Assembly (NCBI GenBank): GCA_963791885.1
Contig: CAWBUL010000006.1
Coordinates: 310,001 to 374,000, forward strand
DNA length: 64,000 bases
Direction: 5' to 3'
DNA from: CAVSUZ01 sp963791885
GTDB lineage: Bacteria > Pseudomonadota > Alphaproteobacteria > Acetobacterales > Acetobacteraceae
A model generated the notes under the pieces. It saw only the letters and a program-made list of their open reading frames with translations, was not told the origin of the DNA and made no database searches. Numbering within the stretch: position 1 is the stretch's first letter; each line of letters starts with the position of its first letter. Position numbers and translations under genes: made by a program. Below, one piece after another: positions 27,423-36,366 of this stretch.

Positions 27423-27755
27423 ATGCCTCACTTTATGATTCGGTGGCAATTTACCAGCACATCGGCCAAGGTCCTTGTTGGCAAGCCACACGATCGCACC
27501 GGCGCGGCGAAAGCACTCGTCGAAGGCTTCGGCGGCAAGCTCAATAGCTACTACCTCGCCTTAGGTGAGTACGACGGTGTTGCGATCTGTGAATTTCCGG
27601 ACAACAAAGCAGCTGTCGCCTGCTCGATGTCGGCTACCGCCACAGGCGGGTTTTCCCGCTTCGAGACTACGACACTGCTGACGGCTCAGGAAGCCGAGGC
27701 GGCGATGAGGCAGGCCAACCAGACCAAGACCGGATACAAGCCGCCAAACACCTGA
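27423..27755 (+). CDS. GYD-domain protein
   Basis: 110 aa from ATG 27423, preceded by AAGGAGG; the longer upstream frame is shadow. MPHFMIRWQFTSTSAKVLV, VEGFGGKLNSYYLALGEYDGVAICEFPD and a C-terminal basic tail match the GYD (DUF3303-like) alpha/beta-barrel-dimer fold. Biochemical function unknown. Confidence 0.8.
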   Translation: MPHFMIRWQFTSTSAKVLVGKPHDRTGAAKALVEGFGGKLNSYYLALGEYDGVAICEFPDNKAAVACSMSATATGGFSRFETTTLLTAQEAEAAMRQANQTKTGYKPPNT

Positions 27756-27869
27756 CCGGAGGCAAGCCGCGGCTGCCGGCTCAAGGGCGTTGCGGACGTT
27801 ACGGCAGCGCGGCTTCCTTAACTGTGAACGCTAGCGTGCGTGGGCTCGGGGTGTGCTACGGGTTGAGTG

Positions 27870-28806
27870 GCCCATTGAAGTTGCCCCGCTTTCGTGGAGT
27901 GGCGAGGGACTTGGTTGTTACGGTTCTGTCGTGGCGTTTTCCATAGCAGCTTCGTAGGCCATGGGCGATTGGTAGCCGAGGGCAGAATGCAGCCTCACCG
28001 GGTGTACCAGCCCTCGATGAAGCTGAAGCACGCCATGCGCGCCTCGGCCTGGGATGCAAACCGCCGCCGATCGAGCAACTCGCATTCGAGTGTCGCGAAG
28101 AAGCTATCGCACATCGCGTTGTCGTAGGCGTCACCGGCCGATCCCATAGACGGACGCACGTCGGCCTCGTGGCAGCACCTGCCGAGCGCCAAGGATGTCT
28201 ATTGCCCGCGTTCAACCAGTCGCCGCAACGGTCGTGTGAGCTGACCGTAAGTGCTCGTCAAATGCCTCAGCGGGTGTTCTCCAGCCAAGGGTTTTGCGAG
28301 GCCTCGTGTTGAGGGCCAGCGCCACTGCCTCAAGAGCATCTCTGTTGTGGGCGCTCCGGTCAGTGCCTTTCGGGAAATACTGCCGCAGCAGCCCATTCGT
28401 ATTGTCATTCGTGCCGCGCTGCCACGGGCTGTGCGGGTCGCAGAAATAGACGTCCAGGCCGGTGTTGATCTTCAGTCGTGCATGCTGCGACATCTCTGCC
28501 CCCTGATCCCAGGTCAGCGACCGTCGAAGCTGCACCGGCAATTTGGCAATCGTCCCGCTGATGCTGTCGCGGCGGGTTGTCGTCATTCCGGTGCGACGGC
28601 GGCTGGCGCCCACCAGACTCGGCATGCACACGCGGCACGCCGTATGTGCCGCGCGAACTGGCCTGGACCGCGCGAACCCGCTTCAGCAACGCCGCGTCAG
28701 CCACCGCATGCGCCGACGCCGGACGCTGGCGCCACGTATGAAAGCGGGACTCCGACACGCCGAGCACACGCGCCATCACCGCGATCGGAATCCATCTCAG
28801 CCCTAA
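27870..28806 (-). mobile_element. Mosaic: IS3-type orfB remnant interrupted by an IS30 fragment
   Basis: On the minus strand three blocks follow in order: 28806-28612, the N-terminus of an IS3-type OrfB (IPIAVMARVLGVSESRFHTW, SSRGTYGVPRVHAE); about 28575-28212, the C-terminal part of an IS30 transposase; 28192 to about 27870, the C-terminus of OrfB (MGSAGDAYDNAMCDSFFATL, FSFIEGWY, then a 1-nt frameshift and RLHSALGYQSPMAYE). An IS30 insertion into an IS3 element followed by deletions explains the order. Confidence 0.78.
28212..28575 (-). pseudogene. IS30 transposase, C-terminal fragment
   Basis: The fragment contains LRRSLTWDQGAEMSQHARL (second catalytic D) and DVYFCDPHSPWQRGTNDNTN (E region: SPWQRGTNEN in the family), then LRQYFPKGTD and LNTRPRKTLGWRTPAEAF. 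The N-terminal HTH and the first catalytic aspartate are absent. Confidence 0.82.
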
Positions 28807-29095
28807 GTCTACAACGCACCGCCTGGCGGGAACTGGTGAGCGCGAGCGCCGCGGCCGACAGGTGGGCGAGCAGGGGCGCGGCTGCCGCGTAGAAGCGGCC
28901 GCCTTCGTCGGTAAGTAGCAGCGACCGTGTCGTCCGCTCAAGCAGTCGCACGCCAAGCCGCGTCTCCAGCCGCACGACAGCGCGGCTCATGCCCGAATCC
29001 GATAGATCCAGCGCCTCGGCCGCACGCACGAAGCTGCCGGTCTCGATCACCGCGACCAGTACCTCGACTCCCGAAAGCAGGCGGGTATCGACCAT
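28807..29095 (-). pseudogene. LysR-family regulator, N-terminal fragment
   Basis: The HTH half begins MVDTRLLSGVEVLVAVIETG at ATG 29095 and continues FVRAAEALDLSDSGMSRAVVRLETRLGVRLLERTTRSLLLTDEG to about residue 95. The effector domain is replaced by the IS3/IS30 mosaic. It is divergent from the NmrA-like gene at 29195, a common regulator-target arrangement. Without its effector domain it could at most bind DNA constitutively. Confidence 0.78.
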
Positions 29096-29194
29096 TCTGT
29101 AATTCCTGATTTTTCGATCAAGAGTGATCTGACCAAAGCGCACTTAATGCGGAAACGGCCGTGTGGAACAAATAACTCCGAAAGGAGAATAACC

Positions 29195-29776
29195 ATGTAT
29201 GCAATTACGGGTATTGCCGGTCAGGTGGGCGGCGCCGTCGCCCGCACGCTGCTGGATGAGAGGGCGAATGTGCGGGCGGTTGCGCGCGATGCGGGCAAGG
29301 CCGCACCGTGGGTGGAGCGCGGCTGCGAATTGGAGATTGCCGAGATGAGCGATGCTCCTGGTCGGGCTCGCGCCTTCGCCGGAGCGGAGGGCGTGTTCGT
29401 GCTGATCCCGCCGATCTTCGATCCGTCGCCCGGCTTTACCGAGGCTGGCGCGGTGATTTCCGCCGTGCGCGACGCGCTGGCCGAGGCGCGGCCTGCGCGC
29501 ACCGTCTGCCTCTCCACCGTGGGTGCGTAGGCGACCCAACATAAAATGATGGAGCGTGAGCTGTGCGCACTCGATCTGCCGATCGCGTTCATCCGCGCGG
29601 CTTGGTTCATGGAGAACGCAGCCTGGGATGTCGCATCCGCACGTCAGGGGGTGATCCAGAGCTTCCTGCAACCGCTCGACCACGCGATACGGATGGTCGC
29701 CACGGTGGATATCGGCGCCACAGCGGTACGGCTCCTGCGCGAGCGGATCCCCGTGAAAAGCCGGAACTTTCATTAA
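29195..29776 (+). pseudogene. NmrA/NAD(P)H-binding-like reductase, internal stop codon
   Basis: ATG 29195 follows an AAAGGAG ribosome site. The Rossmann start YAITGIAGQVGGAVARTLLDE and VFVLIPPIFDPSPGF identify the family. CLSTVGA is followed by TAG at 29528-29530, where glutamine is expected; the same frame then continues ATQHKMMERELCALDLPIAFIRAAWFMENA. This is a substitution (CAG to TAG), not an indel. The C-terminus is also lost after RLLRERIPVK. Confidence 0.8.
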
Positions 29777-29815
29777 TTTGAAGCTGACCGGGGCCTTTGG
29801 CGCTTGGCTGGGTGT

Positions 29816-29845
29816 CCCCTCCCCTCCCCTCCCCTCCCCTCCCCT
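29816..29845 (+). repeat. (CCCCT)6 microsatellite
   Basis: Six perfect CCCCT units run from 29816 to 29845, followed by a degenerate TCCCC. The minus strand therefore carries six runs of four G separated by single A, a strong G-quadruplex candidate. It lies between the broken NmrA-like gene and an IS3 element. Confidence 0.9.
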
Positions 29846-30065
29846 TCCCCGCTCATGGTTCTTCTTGGTCGAATGAGTTTTCACGCGGAAGATTCTGTAT
29901 AGAACCGGCCTGCCTTGGGACTCAGCCTTGTCGCGCAACGTGGCTGTGTCTCGTGGCCCGTCTAATATCCAGCAAAGCACTCGGTCGTGGTGGACGCCAG
30001 TCGTCGGCACTGGATATGGTCGATATGGTCGATATGGCGTGACCCTGCCCCCAAACTGTCCTCAC

Positions 30066-30923
30066 TCATAACCAGAATCCGTTCTGGTTGTGGTCCGTCC
30101 TGGACCGGGTTGCGAACTCGTTCGGAGTAAGTCCACGCAGGCTGGTGTGGGGCCGATGGGCATTATAGTCGGGCCGCCAAGCTTCGATGATCCTCCGGGC
30201 TGCGGGCAAGCCCTGGAAGACGTGCTCATTGAGGCATTCGTCGCGCAAGCGACCGTTCAGGCTCTCGACGAATGCGTTCTGCACTGGCTTGCCGGGGGCG
30301 ATGTAGTGCCAGCCGACACCGCGATCTTGCCGCCAACTCAGCACCACATGCGACGTCAGCTCGGTCCCGTTGTCGCTGACCACCAGCAAGGGGGCGCCGC
30401 GCCGTTCTACGATGTAATTGAGTTCGCGCACCACCCTGCGACCGGACAGCGATGTATCCACCACCAGCGCCAGGCATTCGCGGGTGAAGTCGTCCACCAC
30501 CACAAGCACCCGAAAGCGGCGGCCGTCGGCCAGTACGTCGGAGACGAAGTCCAGGCTCCAGCGCTGGTTCGGACCCTGTGGCAACGTCATTGGCGCGCGC
30601 GTTCCCAAAGCCCGCTTGCGACCGCCACGCCGCCGCACAACCAGTCGTTCCTCGCGGTAGAGCCGGAACAGCTTCTTGTGATTTAGCATGATCCCTTCTC
30701 GCCGCAGCAGAATATGCAAACGCCGATATCCGAACCGGCGCCGCTCGGCCGCCAACGCGCGGAGCCGCGTGCGAACCGCAGCGTCGCCGCCACGGCGCGA
30801 TAGGTAACGGAACACCTTCGGTGCAATGCTCAGCAGCGAACAGGCACGCCGCTGCGAATAGCTCTTCTCTTCAATCGCCCAGATCACAGCTTTCCGCCGC
30901 AAGCCGGGCGTCAGAAGTTTTTT
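30066..30923 (-). CDS. IS3 OrfB transposase reached by -1 frameshift
   Basis: The sequence after the slip site reads LLTPGLRRKAVIWAIEEKSY, then the DDE core: RWSLDFVSDVLADGRRFRVL (D), LVVSDNGTELTSHVVL (D) and VQNAFVESLNGRLRDECLNE (E), and YNAHRPHTSLRGLTPNEF. No convincing independent start is present; translation from the A AAA AAC heptamer within orfA gives the OrfAB protein. The frame is open further upstream to 31097, overlapping orfA. Confidence 0.9.
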   Translation of the reverse strand, partial: KKLLTPGLRRKAVIWAIEEKSYSQRRACSLLSIAPKVFRYLSRRGGDAAVRTRLRALAAERRRFGYRRLHILLRREGIMLNHKKLFRLYREERLVVRRRGGRKRALGTRAPMTLPQGPNQRWSLDFVSDVLADGRRFRVLVVVDDFTRECLALVVDTSLSGRRVVRELNYIVERRGAPLLVVSDNGTELTSHVVLSWRQDRGVGWHYIAPGKPVQNAFVESLNGRLRDECLNEHVFQGLPAARRIIEAWRPDYNAHRPHTSLRGLTPNEFATRSRTDHNQNGFWL

Positions 30924-31177
30924 CCCAAGGCTTCCTTCAGCGTCGCCACATCCAGCACCAATTCCGCCAGCAGCTTCTTCAGCTTGCGGTTCTCCTCTTC
31001 CAGAGCCTTCAGTCTCTTGGCGTCCGAGATCTCCATCCCGCCGTAGCGCGATCGCCAATTGTAGAACGTCGCGTCGCTGATCCCGTGCTTGCGGCACAGC
31101 TCCGTTACCGGCAGTCCTGCCTGATGGTCTTTCAGCACACCGATGATCTGCTCCTCAGTGAACCGGCTCTTCCTCAT
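30911..31177 (-). CDS. IS3 OrfA
   Basis: 88 aa: MRKSRFTEEQIIGVLKDHQ, HTH ITELCRKHGISDATFYNWR-like region, then a leucine zipper (LKALEEENRKLKKLLAELVLDVATLKEAL). The gene ends GGA AAA AAC TTC TGA; A AAA AAC (30917-30923 on the opposite strand as GTTTTTT) is in phase for -1 slippage into orfB. Confidence 0.92.
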   Translation of the reverse strand: MRKSRFTEEQIIGVLKDHQAGLPVTELCRKHGISDATFYNWRSRYGGMEISDAKRLKALEEENRKLKKLLAELVLDVATLKEALGKNF

Positions 31178-31240
31178 CTTCCGTCTCCTGGCGGGAACGG
31201 ACTCTAGCTCAGAGCGGGGACATTTCAGGGGGCAGGGTCA

Positions 31241-32095
31241 GGCGTCGGAGGATGTTCTGGCCGGCATTGGCCTTTGTGGGGCTGATGGAGCTGTGTACCA
31301 GGACCTTAGCCCCCTGCCCTGCCCTGCCGAGATGTTGATGGTGCTACCAGGGATCCTAGGTGATCGGCTCTATGACATCGGAAGGCTTCTGCACGTACTT
31401 CCTGCACCTCCCGAACAGCATTTCCTTAATGTCGTTGGAATCTTTTGATGCCTTTGAAGAATTCGAAGTAATAGCTCATTGGCAAACCCATCAAACGGGA
31501 GGGAACGGCGCGGAAACGGTGGCGGGGTCGCGTAACAGGTCGATACCGATAGACGGTAGCCGACGGTAGCAGCCGCCCAGTCCTTCTCAGCGACGGTATA
31601 ACTCGCCGATGGCCAGCAACGATGAGGTCAGGTTCAGCACCTCGATCGGCCGTACGTTATCCTGCGTGTAGGTAAGCGCAGCCTCTCCGCTTCTCACGTC
31701 AATTTGCGCCGACGCCGCACTCCCCTCCCCCGTCCGGCCCCGGCGCGGAATGCGAGAATGTGCGGCCACACAACTGGAGGGAGGCGCCAGAGCGGGAGGG
31801 TGGGAGACAGCCGCCCGACGGCTCTAGATCGCCCCGGCGGCTTCGGGCTCTGCGAGCCGCCTCACGCCTCCGTGAGGCTTCAAAATCCCCCTTTTGACGC
31901 CTGACGCAGGGCAAATCGCCAGTTGCCACAATTCGAGCCGGCCTGATACGCCGCGTCGATAAGCCGGAGCGGATCAGGCGATGGTCAGGGCGACGGGGAA
32001 GGGCAGGGGCGGCGGGAAAATGCCGCAGTCCCTCAAATACCTAAGCCGGCACGGTATCCCGCCGTCGACGGCCCGAGCGGACCTGGGCACCCGGT
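31241..32095. other. Region without a confident gene; two overlapping hairpins
   Basis: No frame with recognisable motifs was found; a 60-aa minus frame at 31587-31769 is possible but unsupported. At 31836-31861 GGCGGCT pairs with AGCCGCC, and at 31860-31877 CCTCACG pairs with CGTGAGG around a CCTC loop. The two hairpins share bases and so are mutually exclusive. The second is followed by a C-run and TTTT, a weak terminator-like arrangement. Confidence 0.5.
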
Positions 32096-32404
32096 TCAGT
32101 CCAGCAAATCGGCGAGCACCCGCGGCAGGTCCTGGGAGGTGTGAACGATCCGCACGATGCGGGGCGGGTCGGTCGCGTCAGTATAGGCCAGCAGTGTGCG
32201 ATAGCGCGGGATCGACCAGAACCGGTAGCGCGCACTGGCCAATTGCAGGCGGTGGGTACCCAGGGCCGGGTTCGCGCCGATATGACGGGCCGCCGCCTCG
32301 ACGGCGTCGTTCAAGGCACGCCGAGCCGTGGTGTTATCGAGATTGCGGATGGCCGCGCGAAGCTCAGCCCGCGCCAGCGGCGTCAGAATGGCCGGCGGCG
32401 TCAC
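32096..32404 (-). CDS. parE: ParE/RelE-family toxin
   Basis: 102 aa, GTG start at 32404 overlapping the antitoxin stop (GTGA). ILTPLARAELRAAIRNLDNT, RRALNDAVEAAARHIGANPALGTHRL, YRFWSIPRYRTLLAYTDATDPPRIVRIVHTSQDLPRVL fit the ParE fold. ParE toxins poison DNA gyrase; the RelE superfamily also includes mRNA interferases, so the target is inferred. It is the second gene of the module, as is usual for parDE. Confidence 0.85.
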   Translation of the reverse strand: MTPPAILTPLARAELRAAIRNLDNTTARRALNDAVEAAARHIGANPALGTHRLQLASARYRFWSIPRYRTLLAYTDATDPPRIVRIVHTSQDLPRVLADLLD

Positions 32405-32658
32405 GCGTTGGCGCGGTCCAGCTCATCGATGAGGCCATTGATCTCCCGGTGAACCTCTTCGATCGTGAAGAAGCCGTCCCGTTCTCCTTCGGCTTCCGCT
32501 GCCTCGAGGGACGCGTTGAACGCGGAGCGCGCCTGTTCCTGGCGTTGCAGCAGGCTCACGCCGGCCGCGACCACGTCGGAGATGTCCCGAAACCGGCCAG
32601 CCGCAACGGCCTGTTCGGCGAACTGCTCCAGTTCGGGGGGCAGGGTCACGTCATCCAT
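32401..32658 (-). CDS. parD: ParD-like antitoxin
   Basis: 85 aa from ATG 32658 (MDDVTLPPELEQFAEQAVAAG). The N-terminal ribbon-helix-helix pattern (LPPELEQFAEQAVAAGRFRDISDVVAAGVSLLQ) is followed by an acidic, toxin-binding C-terminal segment. Longer upstream frames are shadow. A dyad at 32675-32690 lies directly upstream and is the likely autorepression site. Confidence 0.85.
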   Translation of the reverse strand: MDDVTLPPELEQFAEQAVAAGRFRDISDVVAAGVSLLQRQEQARSAFNASLEAAEAEGERDGFFTIEEVHREINGLIDELDRANA

Positions 32659-32674
32659 GGCGTCAATATAGGCT

Positions 32675-32690
32675 CCGGCGAGATCGCCGG
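32675..32690. promoter_or_regulatory. Palindromic operator between parD and the integrase gene
   Basis: CCGGCGA, two central bases, TCGCCGG: perfect 7-bp arms in the 46-bp gap between the divergent parD and integrase starts. ParD-type antitoxins autoregulate through such dyads. Here the same site could also control the integrase operon. Confidence 0.6.
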
Positions 32691-32704
32691 AAAGGAATCT
32701 CGCT

Positions 32705-33805
32705 ATGGCTGACCGCCTGGAACCCACCTCCGCATCTTCCGATCCGGTGCAAAGCGAGATCCTGCCTCCGACCGCCCAGTCCCGGCCCGACGGCGCCGCC
32801 AAGGCTTTGGTGGGGCGGCTCGTGCGCGGCGGCGATATTTCGGCCGATCTGCTGCAGCTGGTCGATGGACCGCTGGCGGACGCGGTGTCGAAGGCGGCCG
32901 ACTATGCCGGTAAGGCGATCGCCCCGGGGACTGTCGAAACCTACAAGGCCGACTGGGCCGACTTCGGCCGCTGGGCACGGCATAACGGCGTCGATCCGGC
33001 GATCTTGCCGGTCCACCCGGTGGTGGTCGCGGCGTGGCTGGCCACCCTGGCGCCCACGCTTGGCGCCAGCGCGCTGCGCCGGCGGGTGGCGGCGATCGCC
33101 TGGCATCACCGCAGCCTCGGGCACACCTGGCAGGCTGGGCACGCGGCGATCCGGCAGACCTTGACCGGCATCGGCCGCAGCCATCGCCGGCCGGTGCGGC
33201 CGGCCGCGGCGCTGATCTCAGCCGATGTCAAGCGACTGATCGCGGTTTGCCCCGCTGATCTGGCAGGACTGCGCGATCGGGCGTTGTTTCTGGTCGGGCT
33301 GGCGGGCGCCTTCCGGCGCTCCGAGCTGGTCGGCATCGATGTCGAGCACCTGCGGTTCGAGAACGACAGCGTCATCGTGCGCATCCCGCGCTCGAAGACC
33401 GATCAAGCGGGGGAGGGGGCCGAGGTCGCCCTGCCGCGTACGCGGGGGGAAGACACCTGTCCGGTTGCAGCACTCGAGGCTTGGCTGCGCCGGGCGCGGA
33501 TTCGCCGGGGACCGGTGTTCCGACGCATCACCGCCGCAGGCACGATCGAGAGCCGGCTGACCGGGGACGGGGTCTACAAGATCCTCCATGTGCGGGCCGC
33601 CGCGGCCCAGCTCACCGTCTCGGAGACCGAGCGGTTGTCGCCGCACGGGCTGCGCGCCGGAATGATCACCGAGGCGACGCTGAACGGCGCGCTGGACGAG
33701 CAGATCATGCCGCATTCACGGCACAAGGACGCCGGTTCGATGCGCCGCTATCGGCGGCGGGCGCGCATCGTGGTCGACAACCCGGCGCGGCTGCTCGATC
33801 TGTGA
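32705..33805 (+). CDS. Tyrosine recombinase/integrase
   Basis: 366 aa from ATG 32705, preceded by AAAGGA. The N-terminal core-binding domain (TVETYKADWADFGRWARHNG) precedes the catalytic domain: LAGAFRRSELVGI (Arg I), PRSKTDQ (Lys), LSPHGLRAGMIT (HxxR), SRHKDAGSMRRYRRRA (His and nucleophile Tyr). All catalytic residues are present. Recombinases of this type resolve plasmid multimers or integrate elements. The stop overlaps the next start (GTGA). Confidence 0.9.
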   Translation: MADRLEPTSASSDPVQSEILPPTAQSRPDGAAKALVGRLVRGGDISADLLQLVDGPLADAVSKAADYAGKAIAPGTVETYKADWADFGRWARHNGVDPAILPVHPVVVAAWLATLAPTLGASALRRRVAAIAWHHRSLGHTWQAGHAAIRQTLTGIGRSHRRPVRPAAALISADVKRLIAVCPADLAGLRDRALFLVGLAGAFRRSELVGIDVEHLRFENDSVIVRIPRSKTDQAGEGAEVALPRTRGEDTCPVAALEAWLRRARIRRGPVFRRITAAGTIESRLTGDGVYKILHVRAAAAQLTVSETERLSPHGLRAGMITEATLNGALDEQIMPHSRHKDAGSMRRYRRRARIVVDNPARLLDL

Positions 33806-34422
33806 CGGAAACCGAGGTAGAGCCGGGCTCTGCCCGGACCCGCCAAGGGCTTGGCCCTTGGAACCCCACACAGACCGACTGGCTGCGTAACCGGCTGACG
33901 GTCAGCGGCCCGACCGGCGAGGTGGCGCGGTTCCGTGCAGCGGCCCGGGGCACCGGCGGCGTTCCGTGGCATCTCGATCTCGATTACGAGGAGGCGCGTC
34001 TGCTGGCGCCGATGGCGGGGCAGGGGAGGGTGGCGCGATCGTTGGCCCATGAGCTGCGCGAGGTCATCGCCGCCCGTCATGACCAGGTGCTCACGCGCTG
34101 GCACGAGCCGGGCGGCTGCCCGCTCGACCTGCACCGGCTGATCCCGATCCCCGATGCCATCCTGGCGCTGGGCGAGGACGCGCCGGCCGCGCAGCACTGG
34201 CTCTGGAGCCATTGGGGTACGACCTATCCTCTGCGCCGGGTGCGCCTTCTGCAGGAAAACGCCGATCGCCGGCTGCGCCGCTCGGCGCGCCTGGTCTACG
34301 AATTCCTGTCGGCCGACTGGACGCCGTGGCAGGCCATCATGCGGTTGCGGCGCGACTGGCCGAAACTCGTCCTGGCGGTGGATCCTCGCTATGGCGAGGC
34401 CGACGGTGCCGGCAATGCCTGA
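33802..34422 (+). CDS. Unknown protein between integrase and ScpA
   Basis: 206 aa, GTG 33802 overlapping the integrase stop, and its own stop overlapping the scpA-like ATG 34415 by eight bases. The sequence is rich in Trp, Arg and Ala (WNPTQTDWLRNRLTVSGP; GGVPWHLDLDYEEARLLAP; HWLWSHWGTTYPLRRVRLLQ; ADWTPWQAIMRLRRDWP). No catalytic motif was recognised and there is no membrane segment. The double overlap implies co-translation and a functional link to both neighbours. Confidence 0.65.
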   Translation: MTETEVEPGSARTRQGLGPWNPTQTDWLRNRLTVSGPTGEVARFRAAARGTGGVPWHLDLDYEEARLLAPMAGQGRVARSLAHELREVIAARHDQVLTRWHEPGGCPLDLHRLIPIPDAILALGEDAPAAQHWLWSHWGTTYPLRRVRLLQENADRRLRRSARLVYEFLSADWTPWQAIMRLRRDWPKLVLAVDPRYGEADGAGNA

Positions 34423-35272
34423 CGACGGGGCAGGGCAGGGGGCGACACTTTCGCTCGGCCACTCCACGCGCGACACGCTGTGGGACGACTGGGACACGCC
34501 GCCACGCGTGCCCGTGGCGCCCATGCTGCATCTCGATGGGTTCGATGGCCCAATCGATCTGCTGCTGGATTTGGCCGAGCGGCAGCGCCTCGATCTCGGC
34601 CGTCTCTCACTGATCGATTTGGTGGAGCAGTTTGTCGCTGCCTCCGCTCAATTGGCATCCCGTGTGCCGATCGAGCGTCGCGCTGACTGGCTGGTGATGG
34701 CAACGCGGCTGGTGCTGCTGCGCTCACGCCTGCTGTTCCCAGCGACGCCGGAAGCTGCGGAAGAGGCAGAGCGCGAAGCCGCGCAGGAAATCGCCCGCCT
34801 CGACGAACTGCAGTTCATCCGGTCAGCGGCGTCCTGGCTGCAGGCGCGTCCCCAACTCCGGCACGACGTCTTTGCTCGCGCCCCGCCCGGACCCGATCCG
34901 CAGATCGCGTCCTACATGGCGCTCATGGAGGCCTGCCTGACCGTGCTGCGTGGCAGGGAGGGGCGGCCGGGCGAAGAAGCCATCTATCGCCCGGCGATCC
35001 CGGACATCTACCGCGTTCCGGAGGCCATGGTGCGCATGCGCGCGCTGGTGGCGGAGTTCACCGAGCCCAAGCCCTTGGAGGATTTCTGTCCGGAATTGCC
35101 CATGGAGCGGCGGGGCGATGTGGACGTTGTCCGATCTGCCGTTGCGTCGATCTTTATCGCTGCGTTGGAACTGTGCCGCGAGTCGGTTGTCGGGCTTGAT
35201 CAGGAGCAGAATTTTAGGACGATTACGGTTTGTCCCCTATTACCGCGGGTAGCCTGCGTGTCCGGTGTCTGA
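34415..35272 (+). CDS. scpA: Segregation/condensation protein A-like (ScpA)
   Basis: 285 aa. The N-terminal kleisin signature FDGPIDLLLDLAERQRLDLGRLSLIDLVEQFV is clear, then LVMATRLVLLRSRLLFP, the acidic linker and a C-terminal winged-helix segment DVVRSAVASIFIAALELCRESVVGLDQEQNF. ScpA bridges SMC heads with ScpB; no scpB or smc follows here. The last 15-20 residues look unlike relatives and may be altered. As a mobile-element copy it could support partition or recombination of the replicon; this role is inferred. Confidence 0.85.
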   Translation: MPDDGAGQGATLSLGHSTRDTLWDDWDTPPRVPVAPMLHLDGFDGPIDLLLDLAERQRLDLGRLSLIDLVEQFVAASAQLASRVPIERRADWLVMATRLVLLRSRLLFPATPEAAEEAEREAAQEIARLDELQFIRSAASWLQARPQLRHDVFARAPPGPDPQIASYMALMEACLTVLRGREGRPGEEAIYRPAIPDIYRVPEAMVRMRALVAEFTEPKPLEDFCPELPMERRGDVDVVRSAVASIFIAALELCRESVVGLDQEQNFRTITVCPLLPRVACVSGV

Positions 35273-35704
35273 GCGGCTGCCTCAACAGGCTTGGCCTGCG
35301 ACTACCGCAGCCAGAACTGTTCCGGCCGGTCGCCCGCAGCGGGCTCGACGATCATCCAGGTTGCCGTCGGGCTTGAGCGTCTCTCTCACATGCCGCCCGC
35401 GCCGGCGCGGTCCTCCATCTTGTGCAAATAGTCGAGGGACTAACGAGGTCCAGGTCCTTTGTCGCGAAACATCGGTGGGTGGATGGGGGCATCCCTTCGC
35501 GTGCGTGTGGCCCGATAGTGAGCCAATAGCTTGGGCAACCATGCGTTTCTTAAGTGGGACAAAACGGACCCGCCCGGCGTCACGTCAATGGCAATGTATT
35601 TGCCTTGAAGTGGGGTGTTGTCGATTGGGGTGGAACACCGAGCGAGGCCGGTTCCGTCAGATCTTGCGCCGACTGCAAGGCCAGGCCTTTTTCCGTTGTG
35701 CTGG
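35273..35704. other. Region without a confident gene
   Basis: Open frames on both strands are short and lack motifs. Nothing beyond the end of the scpA-like operon and the remnant IS6 element was recognised. Confidence 0.5.
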
Positions 35705-36366
35705 TCATGACGAGGCCATCACGCGGAGGGCAATACGGCTTGCTTGAAGGAAGCGACGGCGACGAACGGTGGCTGGTGAGGTGTGGCGGAAGCGATAATT
35801 GGCGTGCAGGAGGTTCCGAAGTTCGTCATGACATCGGCAAAAGCGAGCCGCCGAGTTGACGGCGCCGAAGCCACGCATTGGCCCATATCGGCTCTTAATC
35901 CCTCGATGATCCTGTTCAATGCGGGTCTCGCTCAGCATCACGTCTACCAGCGCGCCAGTGCGGTCAATCGCCCGGTACAGATAGCACCATCGGCCATTGA
36001 CTTTGATGTAGGTCTCATCGACGTACCACGAGCGGCGGACCCGGCTGCCACCCCCCCGGCGGCGGCGAAGATTGTCGATCAGCGACGCGTAAGTTTCGCC
36101 TCCCAATCCCGAACCGCCTCATAGGTGAATTCGATACCGCGGTGAAGGAACATCTCCAGCAGATCGCGTAGGCTCAGCTTGTACCGCAGTCGCCAGAAGA
36201 CAACGAGCGCGATGACATCGGACGGATACTGGGCGCGATTCAGGGACCCACCAGTTCGTTCGTTGAGCTGCTTGCCACAGTCGCGGCAACGGAACCGCCG
36301 GTAGCCCTGCGCGGTGCAGTGGGGCCTGTCCGAAATCGCTGCCCCACTGCATGCGACGCATTCCAT
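35705..36366 (-). pseudogene. IS6-family transposase remnant
   Basis: ATG 36366 begins MECVACSG, with a CxxC zinc-ribbon pattern (RFRCRDCGKQ), then YPSDVIALVVFWRLRYKLSLRDLLEMFLHRGIEFTYEAVRDWEAKL. A one-base loss near 36087 shifts to SWYVDETYIKVNGRWCYLYRAIDR (first catalytic D). After VDVMLSETR the middle of the DDE domain is missing and the frame resumes IEQDHRGIKSRYGPMRGF. Frameshift plus internal deletion: inactive. Confidence 0.82.

Larger units (their letters stand above)
30040..31240 (-). mobile_element. IS3-family (IS407-like) element with 4-bp target duplication
   Basis: Terminal repeats TGACCCTGCCCCC at 30040 and its complement ending at 31240; GGCG is duplicated at 30036-30039 and 31241-31244. 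It encodes OrfA and OrfB on the minus strand with a canonical slippery heptamer between them. Structurally complete, so potentially active. Confidence 0.92.
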
